From positions 1 to 47,989 of the forward strand of contig JAUNWQ010000005.1 of assembly GCA_030540225.1 (NCBI GenBank): a stretch of 47,989 nt of DNA, given 5' to 3'. Below, piece after piece: positions 6,729-15,318 of the stretch. The notes beneath the pieces are model-generated. The model made no database searches, was not told the origin of the DNA, and saw nothing but the letters and a program-made list of their open reading frames with translations. The translations under genes and the position numbers were made by a program. The stretch comes from Coriobacteriia bacterium (lineage in GTDB: Bacteria; Actinomycetota; Coriobacteriia; Coriobacteriales; Eggerthellaceae). Position 1 is the first letter of the stretch. Each line of letters starts with the position of its first letter.

Positions 6729-7559
6729 CTACCGAAAGCAAGCAAGGCGTTTAGCCAGCGCCTTCACCGCAATCAAGGCAAGCAGGATCGCAACCTCGGT
6801 CAGCACGATCGCGCCTCCCGGCTTAAATCCCAGCGAGTACGACATCGCCAAGCCGATCGCCGCGCTTGTCACGCCCACCGAGCACGACACCGCCATGGTC
6901 TGCCTCCAGCTCCGAGCCACCACCAGGGCGCACGCCACGGGCACCGTCATCATGGAGCTTACGATGAGGGTTCCCACCGTGCGAGACGCGATGGAAACCG
7001 TAGCCGCCGTCATCAAGATGAACAAAAGGTTCACTGCCGTCACGCGGACGCCGGCAAGCCTTGCAGCGCGCTCGTCTATGGTCACCCAAAACAGCTCTCG
7101 ACGAAAAGCCGCGCACAGCGCAACCACTGCCGCGCCAAGGACCACGACGGACACAAGCTCGTCGTTGCTGACCGTCACGATGCTACCGAACAGAAAGCTT
7201 GAGAACGTGGAGCTGTTCGGCGTGAACCCGGAGAGCACACCGGCAAGCCCCACGCCCGCAGCCATCACCACGGCGATGGCGAGGTCGGCATGGCCCTCGA
7301 AGCGGCGGCGAATCCCCTCGATGGCAAGAGCCGATGTCATGCAGGCGACCGTTGCGCCTGCAACAGGGTTGATTCCGCCGATAAGGCCTGCCGCCACGCC
7401 GGCAAGCGAAGCGTGCGAAAGGGCGTCGCCCACCATCGAAAGGCGCTTGAGAACCACCACCACGCCCACCAATGGCACGGCTACGCCCAAAACGATGCCC
7501 GCGATGAACGCGCGCGTCATGAACCCATGGGAAAACATATCCGCAAGATACGCCAGCAT
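6729..7559 (-). CDS. znuB: Zinc ABC transporter permease
   Basis: Integral membrane permease of the manganese/zinc ABC-3 family, 276 aa with about eight hydrophobic segments. Typical family stretches are visible: VAVPLVGVVVVLKRLSMVGD, ALSHASLAGVAAGL and GTLIVSSMMTVPVACALVV. It is the last gene of the zur-znu operon and its start directly abuts the stop of the ATPase gene. With ZnuA and ZnuC it would import Zn2+ under zinc limitation. The preference for zinc rather than manganese rests on the Fur-type regulator and the His-rich loop of the binding protein in the same operon. Confidence 0.9.
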   Translation of the reverse strand: MLAYLADMFSHGFMTRAFIAGIVLGVAVPLVGVVVVLKRLSMVGDALSHASLAGVAAGLIGGINPVAGATVACMTSALAIEGIRRRFEGHADLAIAVVMAAGVGLAGVLSGFTPNSSTFSSFLFGSIVTVSNDELVSVVVLGAAVVALCAAFRRELFWVTIDERAARLAGVRVTAVNLLFILMTAATVSIASRTVGTLIVSSMMTVPVACALVVARSWRQTMAVSCSVGVTSAAIGLAMSYSLGFKPGGAIVLTEVAILLALIAVKALAKRLACFR

Positions 7560-8336
7560 CTACGCCTCCTTATCCCGCGCAACCGGTTCCCGGCATGCAG
7601 CGTTTTCCGCAAGCATGCTCGACTCGAGACGGAGCACGCGCGCGGACAGGCCGGAAAGGCGCCGTACATCGTGCGTCACGATGACCACCGATTTCGCCTT
7701 CGACTTCGCGATACCCTGCAAAAGCCCGGCGAACGCCTCGACAGCATCGGCGTCCATACCGCTAGTCGGCTCGTCGAGGATGAGCAAATCGGGATGGTTG
7801 ACCAAGGCGCGTGCCAGAAGCACGCGCTGCACCTGCCCACCGGAAAGCTCGCCGATGGGGCGCTTGGAGTAGCCCTGCATGCCCACGCTGGCGAGGGCGG
7901 TCGACACGGCGTCGTCATCTTCCGAACGGGACGGAAACCTTATGCGCAGCGCGTAGCGGTTCGCGGCGACGACCTCCTTGACGGTAGCGGGAAAGCGCTC
8001 ATAGGTTCCCGCTATGCACTGGGGCACGTAGCCAACACGCCGCCAATCGCAAAACGACGATGCCGGCACGCCGAAGAGCCTGACAGCGCCCGCAGTCGGG
8101 ATGAGCTCTCCGAGCATGACGCCGAGCAGCGTTGACTTCCCAGCGCCGTTTTCGCCCACAATCATGCACGTCTCGCCTTCTCCGATGCGCAAGCTCACAT
8201 CCCTCAGAACAGGGGACGATCCGTAGGAAAACGCCACCCGGTCCAGCTCCACCGCCGCATCCGCAGCACCGCCTGCATCTATCGCATCGGCCGAGCCCAA
8301 CCGGCCGGCCTGTTTGCTTGCAAGATTTCCGCCCAT
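7560..8336 (-). CDS. znuC: Zinc ABC transporter ATP-binding protein
   Basis: ATPase of the zinc importer, 258 aa. Walker A is GENGAGKST, the signature LSGGQVQR, Walker B LLILDEPTSGMD and the switch histidine VTHD. The first ~28 residues (rich in Ala, Gly and Asp) precede the normal ABC start at AVELDRVAFSYG, so translation might begin later. It lies between znuA (13-bp gap) and znuB (no gap). Confidence 0.9.
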   Translation of the reverse strand: MGGNLASKQAGRLGSADAIDAGGAADAAVELDRVAFSYGSSPVLRDVSLRIGEGETCMIVGENGAGKSTLLGVMLGELIPTAGAVRLFGVPASSFCDWRRVGYVPQCIAGTYERFPATVKEVVAANRYALRIRFPSRSEDDDAVSTALASVGMQGYSKRPIGELSGGQVQRVLLARALVNHPDLLILDEPTSGMDADAVEAFAGLLQGIAKSKAKSVVIVTHDVRRLSGLSARVLRLESSMLAENAACREPVARDKEA

Positions 8337-8349
8337 GTTCGCACTCGCT

Positions 8350-9339
8350 CTATTGCTGGTTCAATGCGCTGACAAGCTCCTTGAGGTTGTCGCGCATAAC
8401 GGAGAAGTAGTCTTCTCCCGCATCAAGCTCATCTTGCTCGAGGCCCTCGACGGGGTTGAGCACCTCGCACGAAGCCCCCGTCTCGCTGGCAATCTGCTCG
8501 GCGACCTTAGGGCTCACCAGGTCCTCCGAGAAAATGACCTTCACGTTGTGGTCGCGCACGAACTGCACGATCTCGGACATGGCCTTCGCATCGGGCTCGC
8601 CTTCCGCGTCCATGCCCGTGATGGGCTCCTGCGTCAGGCCGTACGCGTCGCACAGATAGCCGAACGCCTCATGGGACACGACGATGGTCTTGCCGGAAGT
8701 CTGGGAGAGCTGCTCGGAAAACTCCTTGTCGAGGGTGTCGAATTCACCAGCCCACTTCGTGTAGTTCGCCTCATAATCGGAAGCGTTATCGGGGTCGGCC
8801 TTCACGAGCGCGTCCTTGATGTTCTCGGCCTCCTTCTTCGCGTTCTCAGGCGCAAGCCACACGTGCGGGTCGTGCTCGCCGGCGTGCTCGCCCTCCTCGG
8901 CCCCGTCGGCATCGTGGTCGTGGTCGGCGAGGCGCAGATCGAGGCCGTCGGATGCGCAAACGGCAATACCGGCGAGGTTCGAGGAGGCCAGGGTATCGTC
9001 AACCCAGCCCTCCATGTCCGCCCCGTTGTAAACGAAGACGTCGGCGTCCTCGATGGCCTTGACGTCGCTCGGCGACGGCTCCCATTCATGCGGCTCCGTT
9101 CCCGCCGGGCAAAGGTTCGCGACCTCAACGTGATCTCCTCCGATCTTCTGGGCAAAGTCGGCCATCGGGTAGAAGCTCGCCACCACCTGGACCTTTTGAG
9201 GTTCGCTTGAGGACCCCTCATCACCAGCAGCTGCGCTCGAATTGCCCGAAGCGCTGGAGCACGCGGAAAGCCCCGCAATGCACAGCACGGCCACTGCGGC
9301 TGCAAAAGCCGCATAAATCAATTTATTCAGTTTTACCAT
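8350..9339 (-). CDS. znuA: Zinc-binding lipoprotein of the ABC transporter
   Basis: Extracytoplasmic metal-binding protein, 329 aa. It has a lipoprotein signal (hydrophobic residues 7-24, lipobox LSAC), then the cluster A-I fold with metal-ligand histidines in PHEWEPSP, DPHVW and SHEAFGY. Between the first two lies an acidic His-rich loop (DHDHDADGAEEGEHAGEHD) typical of zinc rather than manganese binders. Start choice: ATG 9339 has AGGGG upstream and begins the signal peptide; an ATG 30 bases earlier adds a non-signal decapeptide. A small hairpin with a T-run precedes the gene. Confidence 0.9.
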   Translation of the reverse strand: MVKLNKLIYAAFAAAVAVLCIAGLSACSSASGNSSAAAGDEGSSSEPQKVQVVASFYPMADFAQKIGGDHVEVANLCPAGTEPHEWEPSPSDVKAIEDADVFVYNGADMEGWVDDTLASSNLAGIAVCASDGLDLRLADHDHDADGAEEGEHAGEHDPHVWLAPENAKKEAENIKDALVKADPDNASDYEANYTKWAGEFDTLDKEFSEQLSQTSGKTIVVSHEAFGYLCDAYGLTQEPITGMDAEGEPDAKAMSEIVQFVRDHNVKVIFSEDLVSPKVAEQIASETGASCEVLNPVEGLEQDELDAGEDYFSVMRDNLKELVSALNQQ

Positions 9340-9356
9340 CGGTATATCCCCTGTTG

Positions 9357-9375
9357 AAAACGCCCGCAAGCGGGC
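9357..9375 (-). terminator. Hairpin with T-run upstream of znuA (attenuator-like)
   Basis: On the minus strand GCCCGC-TT-GCGGGC is followed by GTTTTC. It lies between the small membrane protein gene and znuA, so it could reduce read-through or protect the znuA transcript end. The stem is short (6 bp). Confidence 0.4.
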
Positions 9376-9407
9376 AAGGTGTACGGCTGCTCAAAAGAAG
9401 GCGTCTC

Positions 9408-9692
9408 CTAGCAGTCAAGCCTCACCTTCAGCCCGACGAGCGTCTGCTCGGCAACGCAGCTGCGCCGGGCGATGCAGAGCAGCACCAACAGGACAACCGA
9501 CGCAAGCGGGGCAATGCGCGCGGGGATATCGGCTCCGGAATGGGCAATAGAGCCGATGGCTGCAAGCACAAAGCAGATTTCGCACCCGTCCCCCGGGCAA
9601 TCGTGCTGCGCTTCGACGACGACGAACAAAGAAGGAGCGACGAGGGCGAACGCAAGCGCCAATGCCGCGATGCGCATGCGAAGGCTAGGCAT
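9408..9692 (-). CDS. Small Cys-rich membrane protein of the zinc operon
   Basis: Protein of 94 aa from ATG 9692, overlapping the end of the zur gene by 8 bases. It has two hydrophobic segments (about residues 6-24 and 55-75) and between them a short loop HDCPGDGCEIC, a possible metal site facing outside. A basic tail follows. I do not know a characterised homologue, but small membrane proteins with an H-C-x(4)-C-x2-C loop are familiar to me next to zinc uptake genes in anaerobic Gram-positives. Co-transcription with zur and znuA suggests a role in zinc handling. A longer frame starting at 9782 would overlap zur heavily and is unlikely. Confidence 0.7.
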   Translation of the reverse strand: MPSLRMRIAALALAFALVAPSLFVVVEAQHDCPGDGCEICFVLAAIGSIAHSGADIPARIAPLASVVLLVLLCIARRSCVAEQTLVGLKVRLDC

Positions 9693-10122
9693 CCGCACGC
9701 CCCTTCCCGTCATTCGCGCGACGTGCGCACGATTCGCAGACCCCGAACAAGACGGTGCTGGACATATCGACCCGAAAGCCATGATCGGTCAGCATATGGG
9801 TGCAAAGCTCATCGACTTTCTCGCAATCGAGATGGATGAGCCTGCCGCATACCGTACACTTCGCATGATAGCAACGGGTTCGCATGCACGCGCTGCGGTC
9901 GACGATCTCGAAGCAAGCGCTCTTCTCGCCGACAGGCCGGGATTTCACCGCAAGGCCCTCGTCGACGAGCTTCTCAAGCTGGCGATAGACCGTAGCAGGC
10001 GAAACCCGATGCCCGTTTTCGGCAAGCTCGGCGTACACGGCCGAGGCGGTCATATGGCCGCCCGCCCCGAGAAGGCAATCAATTACCGCCCTTCTCTGTT
10101 CCGTGTTGTACTGCTCGCGCAT
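9685..10122 (-). CDS. zur: Fur family regulator, probable zinc uptake regulator
   Basis: Metal-dependent repressor of 145 aa. The N-terminal winged helix (TASAVYAELAENGHRVSPAT, VYRQLEKLVDEG) is followed by the dimerisation domain with structural zinc cysteines CTVC and CESC and histidines (CYHAKC, LIHLDCE). It is the first gene of the znu operon, which argues for Zur rather than Fur or PerR. A well-formed promoter and TGAGAAT half-sites precede it, consistent with zinc-dependent autorepression of the operon. Confidence 0.85.
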   Translation of the reverse strand: MREQYNTEQRRAVIDCLLGAGGHMTASAVYAELAENGHRVSPATVYRQLEKLVDEGLAVKSRPVGEKSACFEIVDRSACMRTRCYHAKCTVCGRLIHLDCEKVDELCTHMLTDHGFRVDMSSTVLFGVCESCARRANDGKGRADA

Positions 10123-10140
10123 GAATGCCTGCCCTTCAAT

Positions 10141-10230
10141 TTGAGAATGTTTCGCATATTAAGACGGGGTGCTGAAGCTGTCAAGGCTATCTCACAATCT
10201 TTTTCATGCCTTTGCTTGATGATTCTCAAA
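10141..10230 (-). promoter_or_regulatory. Promoter and putative Zur sites of the zur-znu operon
   Basis: On the minus strand TTGACA (10179-10184) and TAATAT (10156-10161) are separated by exactly 17 bases. TGAGAAT half-sites occur on both sides, at 10142-10148 (opposite strand) and 10222-10228. Fur/Zur operators commonly contain TGAGAAT-type half-sites; regulation is inferred. Confidence 0.6.
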
Positions 10231-10387
10231 CAGGGATAATACCAATCCGCTGGCCGTCGGTGTCGGCGATGAGGTGCAGGCCCATGCGGGGATTCTCCCA
10301 GACGTTGCACCCCATCTTCTCGGGAAGAAACGCCTTAGACTCAAGGAAAGCTCCCTTGACGTTCGTATCGAAAAAGCTGTCCCATCA
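10226..10387 (-). pseudogene. C-terminal gene fragment, possibly VOC-like
   Basis: On the minus strand an open frame without a start codon reads FFDTNVKGAFLESKAFLPEK, then MGCNVWENPRMGLHLIADTD and GQRIGIIPV before a TGA at 10226-10228. The ending 'ADTDGQRIG' is reminiscent of glyoxalase/VOC proteins but this is only a hint. It overlaps the upstream part of the zur promoter, so it is a leftover of a lost gene. The rest of 10388-10494 holds only the ribosome binding site of the next gene. Confidence 0.35.
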
Positions 10388-10494
10388 ATATGCACAGAAA
10401 ACCTTCGTACAATGTTTAGGGGAATCGAAACGGCGGGCCTCCTTTACGGGTAAAATCGTGCTGATCGATCGCTTGGATACCAAAAGGACATCAC

Positions 10495-11283
10495 ATGGAA
10501 ATCCCTAGCACCCTGTGCAGCAACCTGTACGACTTCGCATTCTGCCCCGAGCCCTGCTACGACCGCCTGGTCGACCTGGCCGATCCCGAGGATTGGGGCC
10601 TCAACAACCGCATTCTCAAAAACTACCTGTCGTTCTCGTTTAGCCGCGCGGTATTCCTAACCGAGCGAGACGCGGAGCAAGAAGCACCGTCCAACCTGCC
10701 ATTAGTCTTCGACGACGGCCGCTGCCTGTTCAACACAGGCCTGTACACGCGCCGCTACGAGAACATCTACGGCCTGTTCGAGCCCAACACCAAGCCCGAT
10801 GCGCGCCAGCACTGGTTTTTGAAAGGCTTCTTCAAAGAGAGCGACCCCATGCTGGTCGCCTTCGAGTACCTTCCCTGCCGTGTGCACTTTGCCGAGGACC
10901 CCTCCGAACTCGTCTTCGACTACCGCCTGCCCATCCGATCCAACATCGACCACATCTTAGGCGATGAGGAAAATCTGACGCGCATTCCCGCCAGTCTCAT
11001 GGGGGAAGACAACTCGCTGCTGCTTCGCCGCGCCTTCGAGGGCGCCGTCGCCGAAGCAGCCCGCCGCGCCGCTGCCAACTATACGCTCGCCGTGCCGCAG
11101 TTCTATGGCGGCCGGATCCAGTTGCTGCTGCCGCTGTGTCTGACCAGCGACAAGCCCGAACTGGCACTGACCATCCAGCGCGAAGACGGGTTCTACGCCG
11201 CACGCACCTGTCTCACGATTGAGATGGCCTACAACAACGCGCGTCTTATCTGCCGTCCCGAGACCTCCTGGATTAAGCGGTAG
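10495..11283 (+). CDS. DUF3825 domain protein
   Basis: Soluble protein of 262 aa that I assign to the DUF3825 family from its overall pattern: a start like YDFAFCPEPCYDRLVDLA, the middle FNTGLYTRRYENIYGLFEPN, and the end CLTIEMAYNNARLICRPETS. In other bacteria this domain is found alone or fused to RNA- or nucleic-acid-related modules; its biochemical role is unknown to me. There is no signal or membrane segment. The start follows AAAAGGACATCAC. It stands alone between the zinc operon and trmO. Confidence 0.7.
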   Translation: MEIPSTLCSNLYDFAFCPEPCYDRLVDLADPEDWGLNNRILKNYLSFSFSRAVFLTERDAEQEAPSNLPLVFDDGRCLFNTGLYTRRYENIYGLFEPNTKPDARQHWFLKGFFKESDPMLVAFEYLPCRVHFAEDPSELVFDYRLPIRSNIDHILGDEENLTRIPASLMGEDNSLLLRRAFEGAVAEAARRAAANYTLAVPQFYGGRIQLLLPLCLTSDKPELALTIQREDGFYAARTCLTIEMAYNNARLICRPETSWIKR

Positions 11284-11405
11284 CGACTGGCTCATCTGCG
11301 AGGTTGCGCTTCATTTGGCACGCGGGGCAAGCCTTGCGCCAGCAGATTGGCTGATGAGCACGTAGAACCTGCCATGTCAGACGACCACCCTAGCTTAGGA
11401 GCAAC

Positions 11406-12131
11406 ATGAAGCCGATAGCGCACATCCGCACCGACCTACCGCAGAAGTTCGGAATCCCCCGCAACAGCTTTCTCGCGCCCCACCTGCGAGGATGCATCGT
11501 ATTCGAACCCGAATGCGCCCTCGAATCGGCAGTTGCGGGCATCGAGAGCTTCTCTCATCTCTGGCTGATCTGGCAATTCGAGAACGGCGTGCCGGGCGGA
11601 ACCGCCGACGACATCGCCGCCGATTATGCAGCGTCTAGCAGGAGCGGGGCAAACGCCAGATGGTCGCCGACCGTGCGACCCCCGCGACTGGGCGGCACCG
11701 AGCGGATGGGCGTTTTCGCATCGCGCAGCCCCTTTCGCCCGAACCCGCTGGGCTTAAGCTGCGTGAAGCTCGATCGGGTGGAACACACCGACGCCGGGCC
11801 CGTGCTTCACGTCCTCGGGGCAGATTTGCGAGACGGCACGCCGATTCTCGACATCAAGCCCTATATCCCCTTCGCCGACTGCCATCCCGACGCCCGCGGC
11901 GGATGGATCGAAGACGCGCCGTGGCACGAGCTTACGGTCGACTTCCCTGACCAGCTTCGCGAATCAATCGAGGAAGACAAGCTCGCCGGCCTCGTCGAGG
12001 TTCTGAGGCAAGACCCGCGGCGCGCGGGAAGCAAGCACGATCCCTCGCGCGTGTACCATCTCGCCTATTCCTCGCTCGACGTCGCCTTCACCGTAGACGG
12101 GGATGCCCTGCACGTCGTCTGCGTGAGCTAG
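11406..12131 (+). CDS. trmO: tRNA (t6A37) N6-methyltransferase TrmO
   Basis: SAM-dependent enzyme that methylates N6-threonylcarbamoyladenosine at position 37 of certain tRNAs. The 241-aa protein begins with the TsaA/YaeB beta-barrel: PIAHIRTDLPQKFGIPRN, then SHLWLIWQF, then the family signature GVFASRSPFRPNPLGLS and ILDIKPYIPFAD. The C-terminal part fits TrmO proteins with the usual extension. A terminator follows at 12178-12205. Confidence 0.9.
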   Translation: MKPIAHIRTDLPQKFGIPRNSFLAPHLRGCIVFEPECALESAVAGIESFSHLWLIWQFENGVPGGTADDIAADYAASSRSGANARWSPTVRPPRLGGTERMGVFASRSPFRPNPLGLSCVKLDRVEHTDAGPVLHVLGADLRDGTPILDIKPYIPFADCHPDARGGWIEDAPWHELTVDFPDQLRESIEEDKLAGLVEVLRQDPRRAGSKHDPSRVYHLAYSSLDVAFTVDGDALHVVCVS

Positions 12132-12177
12132 AGCTACCTCCCGCACGTCTTCCCAGCGGAGAGCACGTCGCACAACT

Positions 12178-12205
12178 CCCCGAATGACCACAAACTCGGG
12201 GTTTT
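12178..12205 (+). terminator. Rho-independent terminator after trmO
   Basis: Stem CCCCGA (12178-12183) pairs with TCGGGG (12196-12201), followed by TTTT. It lies 46 bases after the trmO stop and between converging genes. Confidence 0.6.
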
Positions 12206-12290
12206 GAACGTGCGTCTCGCCCTGGCCAAACCAAGGGCGGCGATTGCGCGTCCTGCGCAGTTGAGGCAGTCGCGGTATGCTCCCCGCGCA

Positions 12291-13439
12291 TCACGCGGTC
12301 GCAACAGCCTCCCCAACGGGGAGCTCCACGCGCATGACGGTGCCGTCCTCGGAGCTCGCCTCGACCTCCACCGTGCCGCCATGAAGCGCGGCGATTTCCC
12401 ATACAAGCGAAAGTCCCAGCCCAACGCCGCCGTATTCCCTGCTGCGGGACGAATCGACGCGGAAGAACGGCTGGAAGATGCTCTCCTTGAACTGCTCAGG
12501 GATCCCTGGGCCGCCATCGGCGATCCGCAGAACAACGCGCCCGCCCTCCTCACAGGCGGAGACGCGGACCGCCGTGTCGGGTCGGCTGTACCGAATTGCG
12601 TTCTCGACCAGGTTGAACACGAGCCGATACATCAACGTGTCGCTGCCGATCAGCCAGGCATCCCCGCTACGCTCAAGGGCGATGCCGCGCGCCTCGGCGA
12701 GGGGCGCAAGGTCGGCGAGAACCTCCTCGACCATCGGAGCTAACTCAATCCGGTCGTTGCAGGGCACGCTGCGAAGCTCGCTCATCTCGAGCAGCGTCTT
12801 CGTCATCTGCGACATCTTCTCGGTCTGCTCCTGAAGAAGCTCGAGGAAGGCAGCCTCTTCAGGCCCCATGTCGGGATGCTCGGCGGAGAACAGCTCGACC
12901 TGCGCCTGCATGAGCGCAAGCGGCGTCCGCAGCTCGTGCGCGGCGTTCCCCGTGAACTGCCGCTGTGCGCTAAAGCCCTCGTCAAGGCGGTCGATCATGC
13001 TGTTGAACGACTTGCTGAACTGCTGGAACTCGGGCAGCACGTCCTCGCTGATCTTCATGTCCGCCAAATTGCTCGGCTGCACGTTTTCAACCTGCGACGC
13101 AAAAGCCCGCAGCGGCCTGAGCGCGCGGCCGCTGACGAAGTACGCCAGCACGCCGCCGAGCAGCGTCACCGCAACCGTGATAAGCCAATTGGTCGCACTG
13201 AAGGATTCCTGTGCGTTGCTCACAACGATCGTAAGCTCTTCGTCGAGCTCGCGGTTGTCGGGGTCGAACGACGCGGCGGCACCCCCGTCGATGTCGGCGC
13301 ACGCCGATATGCCACTGCCGATCGAGTCCATGTAACGCATTCCCGAATACCCGATGAGGCAGTTCATCAGCACGCACGTCACACACACGAGAAGAGCCGT
13401 CATCAGCGTGATGCGCCACTGCAGCGAGAGCCTTTTCAT
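12291..13439 (-). CDS. Sensor histidine kinase of a two-component system
   Basis: Membrane-bound kinase of 382 aa. Two transmembrane segments (about residues 9-31 and 85-103) enclose a short ~55-residue extracytoplasmic loop. A HAMP linker follows, then the H-box NAAHELRTPLAL with His168, the N-box NLVENAIRYS, and the G-boxes DGGPGIPEQ and GVGLGLSLV. The start ATG 13439 overlaps the response regulator stop by four bases (ATGA). A longer upstream frame is only read-through of the regulator gene. The system is divergent from the CXXC peptide/polyferredoxin/redoxin genes and probably controls them, possibly in response to redox or thiol stress (inference). Confidence 0.9.
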   Translation of the reverse strand: MKRLSLQWRITLMTALLVCVTCVLMNCLIGYSGMRYMDSIGSGISACADIDGGAAASFDPDNRELDEELTIVVSNAQESFSATNWLITVAVTLLGGVLAYFVSGRALRPLRAFASQVENVQPSNLADMKISEDVLPEFQQFSKSFNSMIDRLDEGFSAQRQFTGNAAHELRTPLALMQAQVELFSAEHPDMGPEEAAFLELLQEQTEKMSQMTKTLLEMSELRSVPCNDRIELAPMVEEVLADLAPLAEARGIALERSGDAWLIGSDTLMYRLVFNLVENAIRYSRPDTAVRVSACEEGGRVVLRIADGGPGIPEQFKESIFQPFFRVDSSRSREYGGVGLGLSLVWEIAALHGGTVEVEASSEDGTVMRVELPVGEAVATA

Positions 13440-14110
13440 GAGACATCCTCCATCACGTAGCCCTCCCCGATGCGATTGCGTATAGGGTCGTGCCCCAAAG
13501 CAGCGCGCAGCTTCTTCCTCAAGGCGGAGATGTGCACCCTGATCGAGTTGCTGAAGTTGTTCACGCTGCTGTCCCACACGTGTTCGAGCAGCTCCTCCTG
13601 GCTGACCGGCCGCCCCTGATTGAGCATCATATACTCGAGTATCCCGATTTCCTTTCTCGTGAGGGACAAAGCCTCCTCGCCTACAGCCGCCCGGCGCGCC
13701 TTTGTGTCAAAAGTGAGATTTCCGCAGGTCAACAGCACATCATTTTGCGTAAAACGCCTGAGCGTGAGGCTGCGTATCCTCGCCGCAAGCTCTTCGAGGT
13801 GAAACGGCTTCGTGAGGTAATCGTTCGCGCCCGCGTCAAGGCCCGCCACCTTCTCGGCAACCTCGCTGCGCGCCGACAAGATGAGCACCTTGGTCTCGCA
13901 GTCAACTTCTCTCAGTGTCCTAAGCACCGTCATGCCATCCGCGCCGGGAAGGTTCAGGTCGAGCACGACAAGATCGAAGTTCTCGACGGCAAGCAGGTCA
14001 AGCGCTTCCCGCCCATCGTGGCAGCAGTCGACGCTGTACGCAAGGCGCCTCAAGCTGCGCGCGATCGCATCGCTCAGCGACCGTTCGTCTTCAACAACCA
14101 AAATGCGCAT
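13436..14110 (-). CDS. OmpR-family response regulator
   Basis: Response regulator of 224 aa. The receiver domain has acidic residues VVEDE, phosphoacceptor Asp51 in VVLDLNLPGADG and Lys101 in YLTKPF. The C-terminal winged helix ends with SNSIRVHISALRKKLRA and IRNRIGEGYVME. The ATG at 14110 is preceded by GAGGAGG at ideal spacing. It is co-transcribed with the downstream kinase. A -10-like TATAAA lies upstream, about 14150 on the minus strand. Confidence 0.9.
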   Translation of the reverse strand: MRILVVEDERSLSDAIARSLRRLAYSVDCCHDGREALDLLAVENFDLVVLDLNLPGADGMTVLRTLREVDCETKVLILSARSEVAEKVAGLDAGANDYLTKPFHLEELAARIRSLTLRRFTQNDVLLTCGNLTFDTKARRAAVGEEALSLTRKEIGILEYMMLNQGRPVSQEELLEHVWDSSVNNFSNSIRVHISALRKKLRAALGHDPIRNRIGEGYVMEDVS

Positions 14111-14224
14111 GCGGGCCTCCTCGCATAGACGCGTCTCTCTTAACACGGATTTTATAGGCGATATGTTCCAATGGGTCGCGGAACGGAAGGAATAGGCTTA
14201 TTTCTCCCGAAAGGAGCGATTGGA

Positions 14225-14371
14225 TTGTTCAAAGCGATAAAGCCTGCAGCGCAAATTGCCTTGCTGGCAGCCGGAGTGACCATGGTGTGTTTCGGCGCGA
14301 TGAGGGGCGAAGCCGACGCCGTGCTAGCCAAAGCGATTCGACTGTGCTTGGAGTGCATCGGAATTGGATAA
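14225..14371 (+). CDS. CD1871A-type CXXC membrane mini-protein
   Basis: Peptide of 48 aa with one hydrophobic segment (residues 8-24) and a C-terminal CLECIGIG, the hallmark of the small family NCBI calls 'CD1871A family CXXC motif-containing protein'. I chose the TTG at 14225 because AAAGGAG lies 8 bases upstream; an ATG at 14171 in the same frame lacks a ribosome binding site. Its end overlaps the start of the polyferredoxin gene by 8 bases. The two cysteines could pass electrons or form a mixed disulfide with neighbouring redox proteins; the function is not established. Confidence 0.75.
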   Translation: MFKAIKPAAQIALLAAGVTMVCFGAMRGEADAVLAKAIRLCLECIGIG

Positions 14372-15266
14372 GAGAAGAAACCCCGTATCGCAGTTTTTAA
14401 GCCGCTTCCGTAGCTGGATCCAAGCGGGCGCGACGCTGCTCACCAATATCCACCTGCCGAACTTCTTCAAGGGCACTATCTATCAGGGGCAGGGCAAAGC
14501 GGTCTGCGTACCCGGCCTGAACTGCTATTCCTGCCCCGCGGCCACAGGCGCCTGCCCCATCGGGTCGTTTCAGGCGATCGTGGGCTCATCGAAGTTCAGC
14601 TTTTCGTACTACGTGACCGGGTTTTTGATTCTCATCGGCGTGCTGTTGGGGCGTTTCGTGTGCGGGTTCCTCTGCCCCTTTGGCTGGCTGCAGGAGCTGC
14701 TGAATAAAATCCCTGGCAAGAAGTTGTCCACAAGGAAACTCAAACCGCTTAGGTACCTGAAGTACGTCGTGCTGCTGCTCACCGTGATCTTGCTGCCCGC
14801 GCTGCTTGTCAACGACGTCGGGATGGGCGACCCGTACTTCTGCAAGTACCTCTGCCCGCAGGGAGTGCTCGAAGGCGCGATTCCGCTCGCCATCGTCGAT
14901 GCCGGCATACGCTCCGCATTAGGGGCGCTGTTCACCTGGAAGCTTGTCGTCCTTATTGCAGTGGTCGTCTTGAGCGTGCTTATTTACCGCCCATTTTGCA
15001 AATGGGTCTGCCCGCTCGGCGCACTCTATGCGCTCATGAACAAGGTATCCCTGCTTGGAATAAAGGTTGACCAGCACCGATGCATCTCGTGCAGCACGTG
15101 CGCGAAGACATGCAAGATGGACGTCAAGGTCACAGAGTCGCCCAATCACACCGAGTGCATCCGCTGCGGCAAGTGTTTAAGGGCCTGCCCGACCGACGCC
15201 ATCGGCTTCAGCTACGGCCTGAGCTTGCCGGAAAAGCAACCGAAGCAGCAATGCGAAGAGAGCTGA
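14364..15266 (+). CDS. NapH/MauN-like 4Fe-4S membrane protein
   Basis: Polytopic iron-sulfur membrane protein, 300 aa, starting at TTG 14364. Cysteine motifs along the chain: CVPGLNCYSCP near residue 50, CGFLCPFGW, CKYLCPQG, CKWVCPLGALY, then two ferredoxin motifs CISCSTCAKTC and CIRCGKCLRACP near the C-terminus. Four to five hydrophobic helices lie between them. Such proteins carry electrons from cytoplasmic donors across the membrane. With the CXXC peptide and the thioredoxin-like lipoprotein downstream, it probably supplies reducing power to thiols outside the membrane (inference). Confidence 0.88.
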   Translation: MDKRRNPVSQFLSRFRSWIQAGATLLTNIHLPNFFKGTIYQGQGKAVCVPGLNCYSCPAATGACPIGSFQAIVGSSKFSFSYYVTGFLILIGVLLGRFVCGFLCPFGWLQELLNKIPGKKLSTRKLKPLRYLKYVVLLLTVILLPALLVNDVGMGDPYFCKYLCPQGVLEGAIPLAIVDAGIRSALGALFTWKLVVLIAVVVLSVLIYRPFCKWVCPLGALYALMNKVSLLGIKVDQHRCISCSTCAKTCKMDVKVTESPNHTECIRCGKCLRACPTDAIGFSYGLSLPEKQPKQQCEES

Positions 15267-15318
15267 CGAATTGAGAAAACGACAAGCAAAGCAAACGATT
15301 GCAAATGGAGGAATGATT

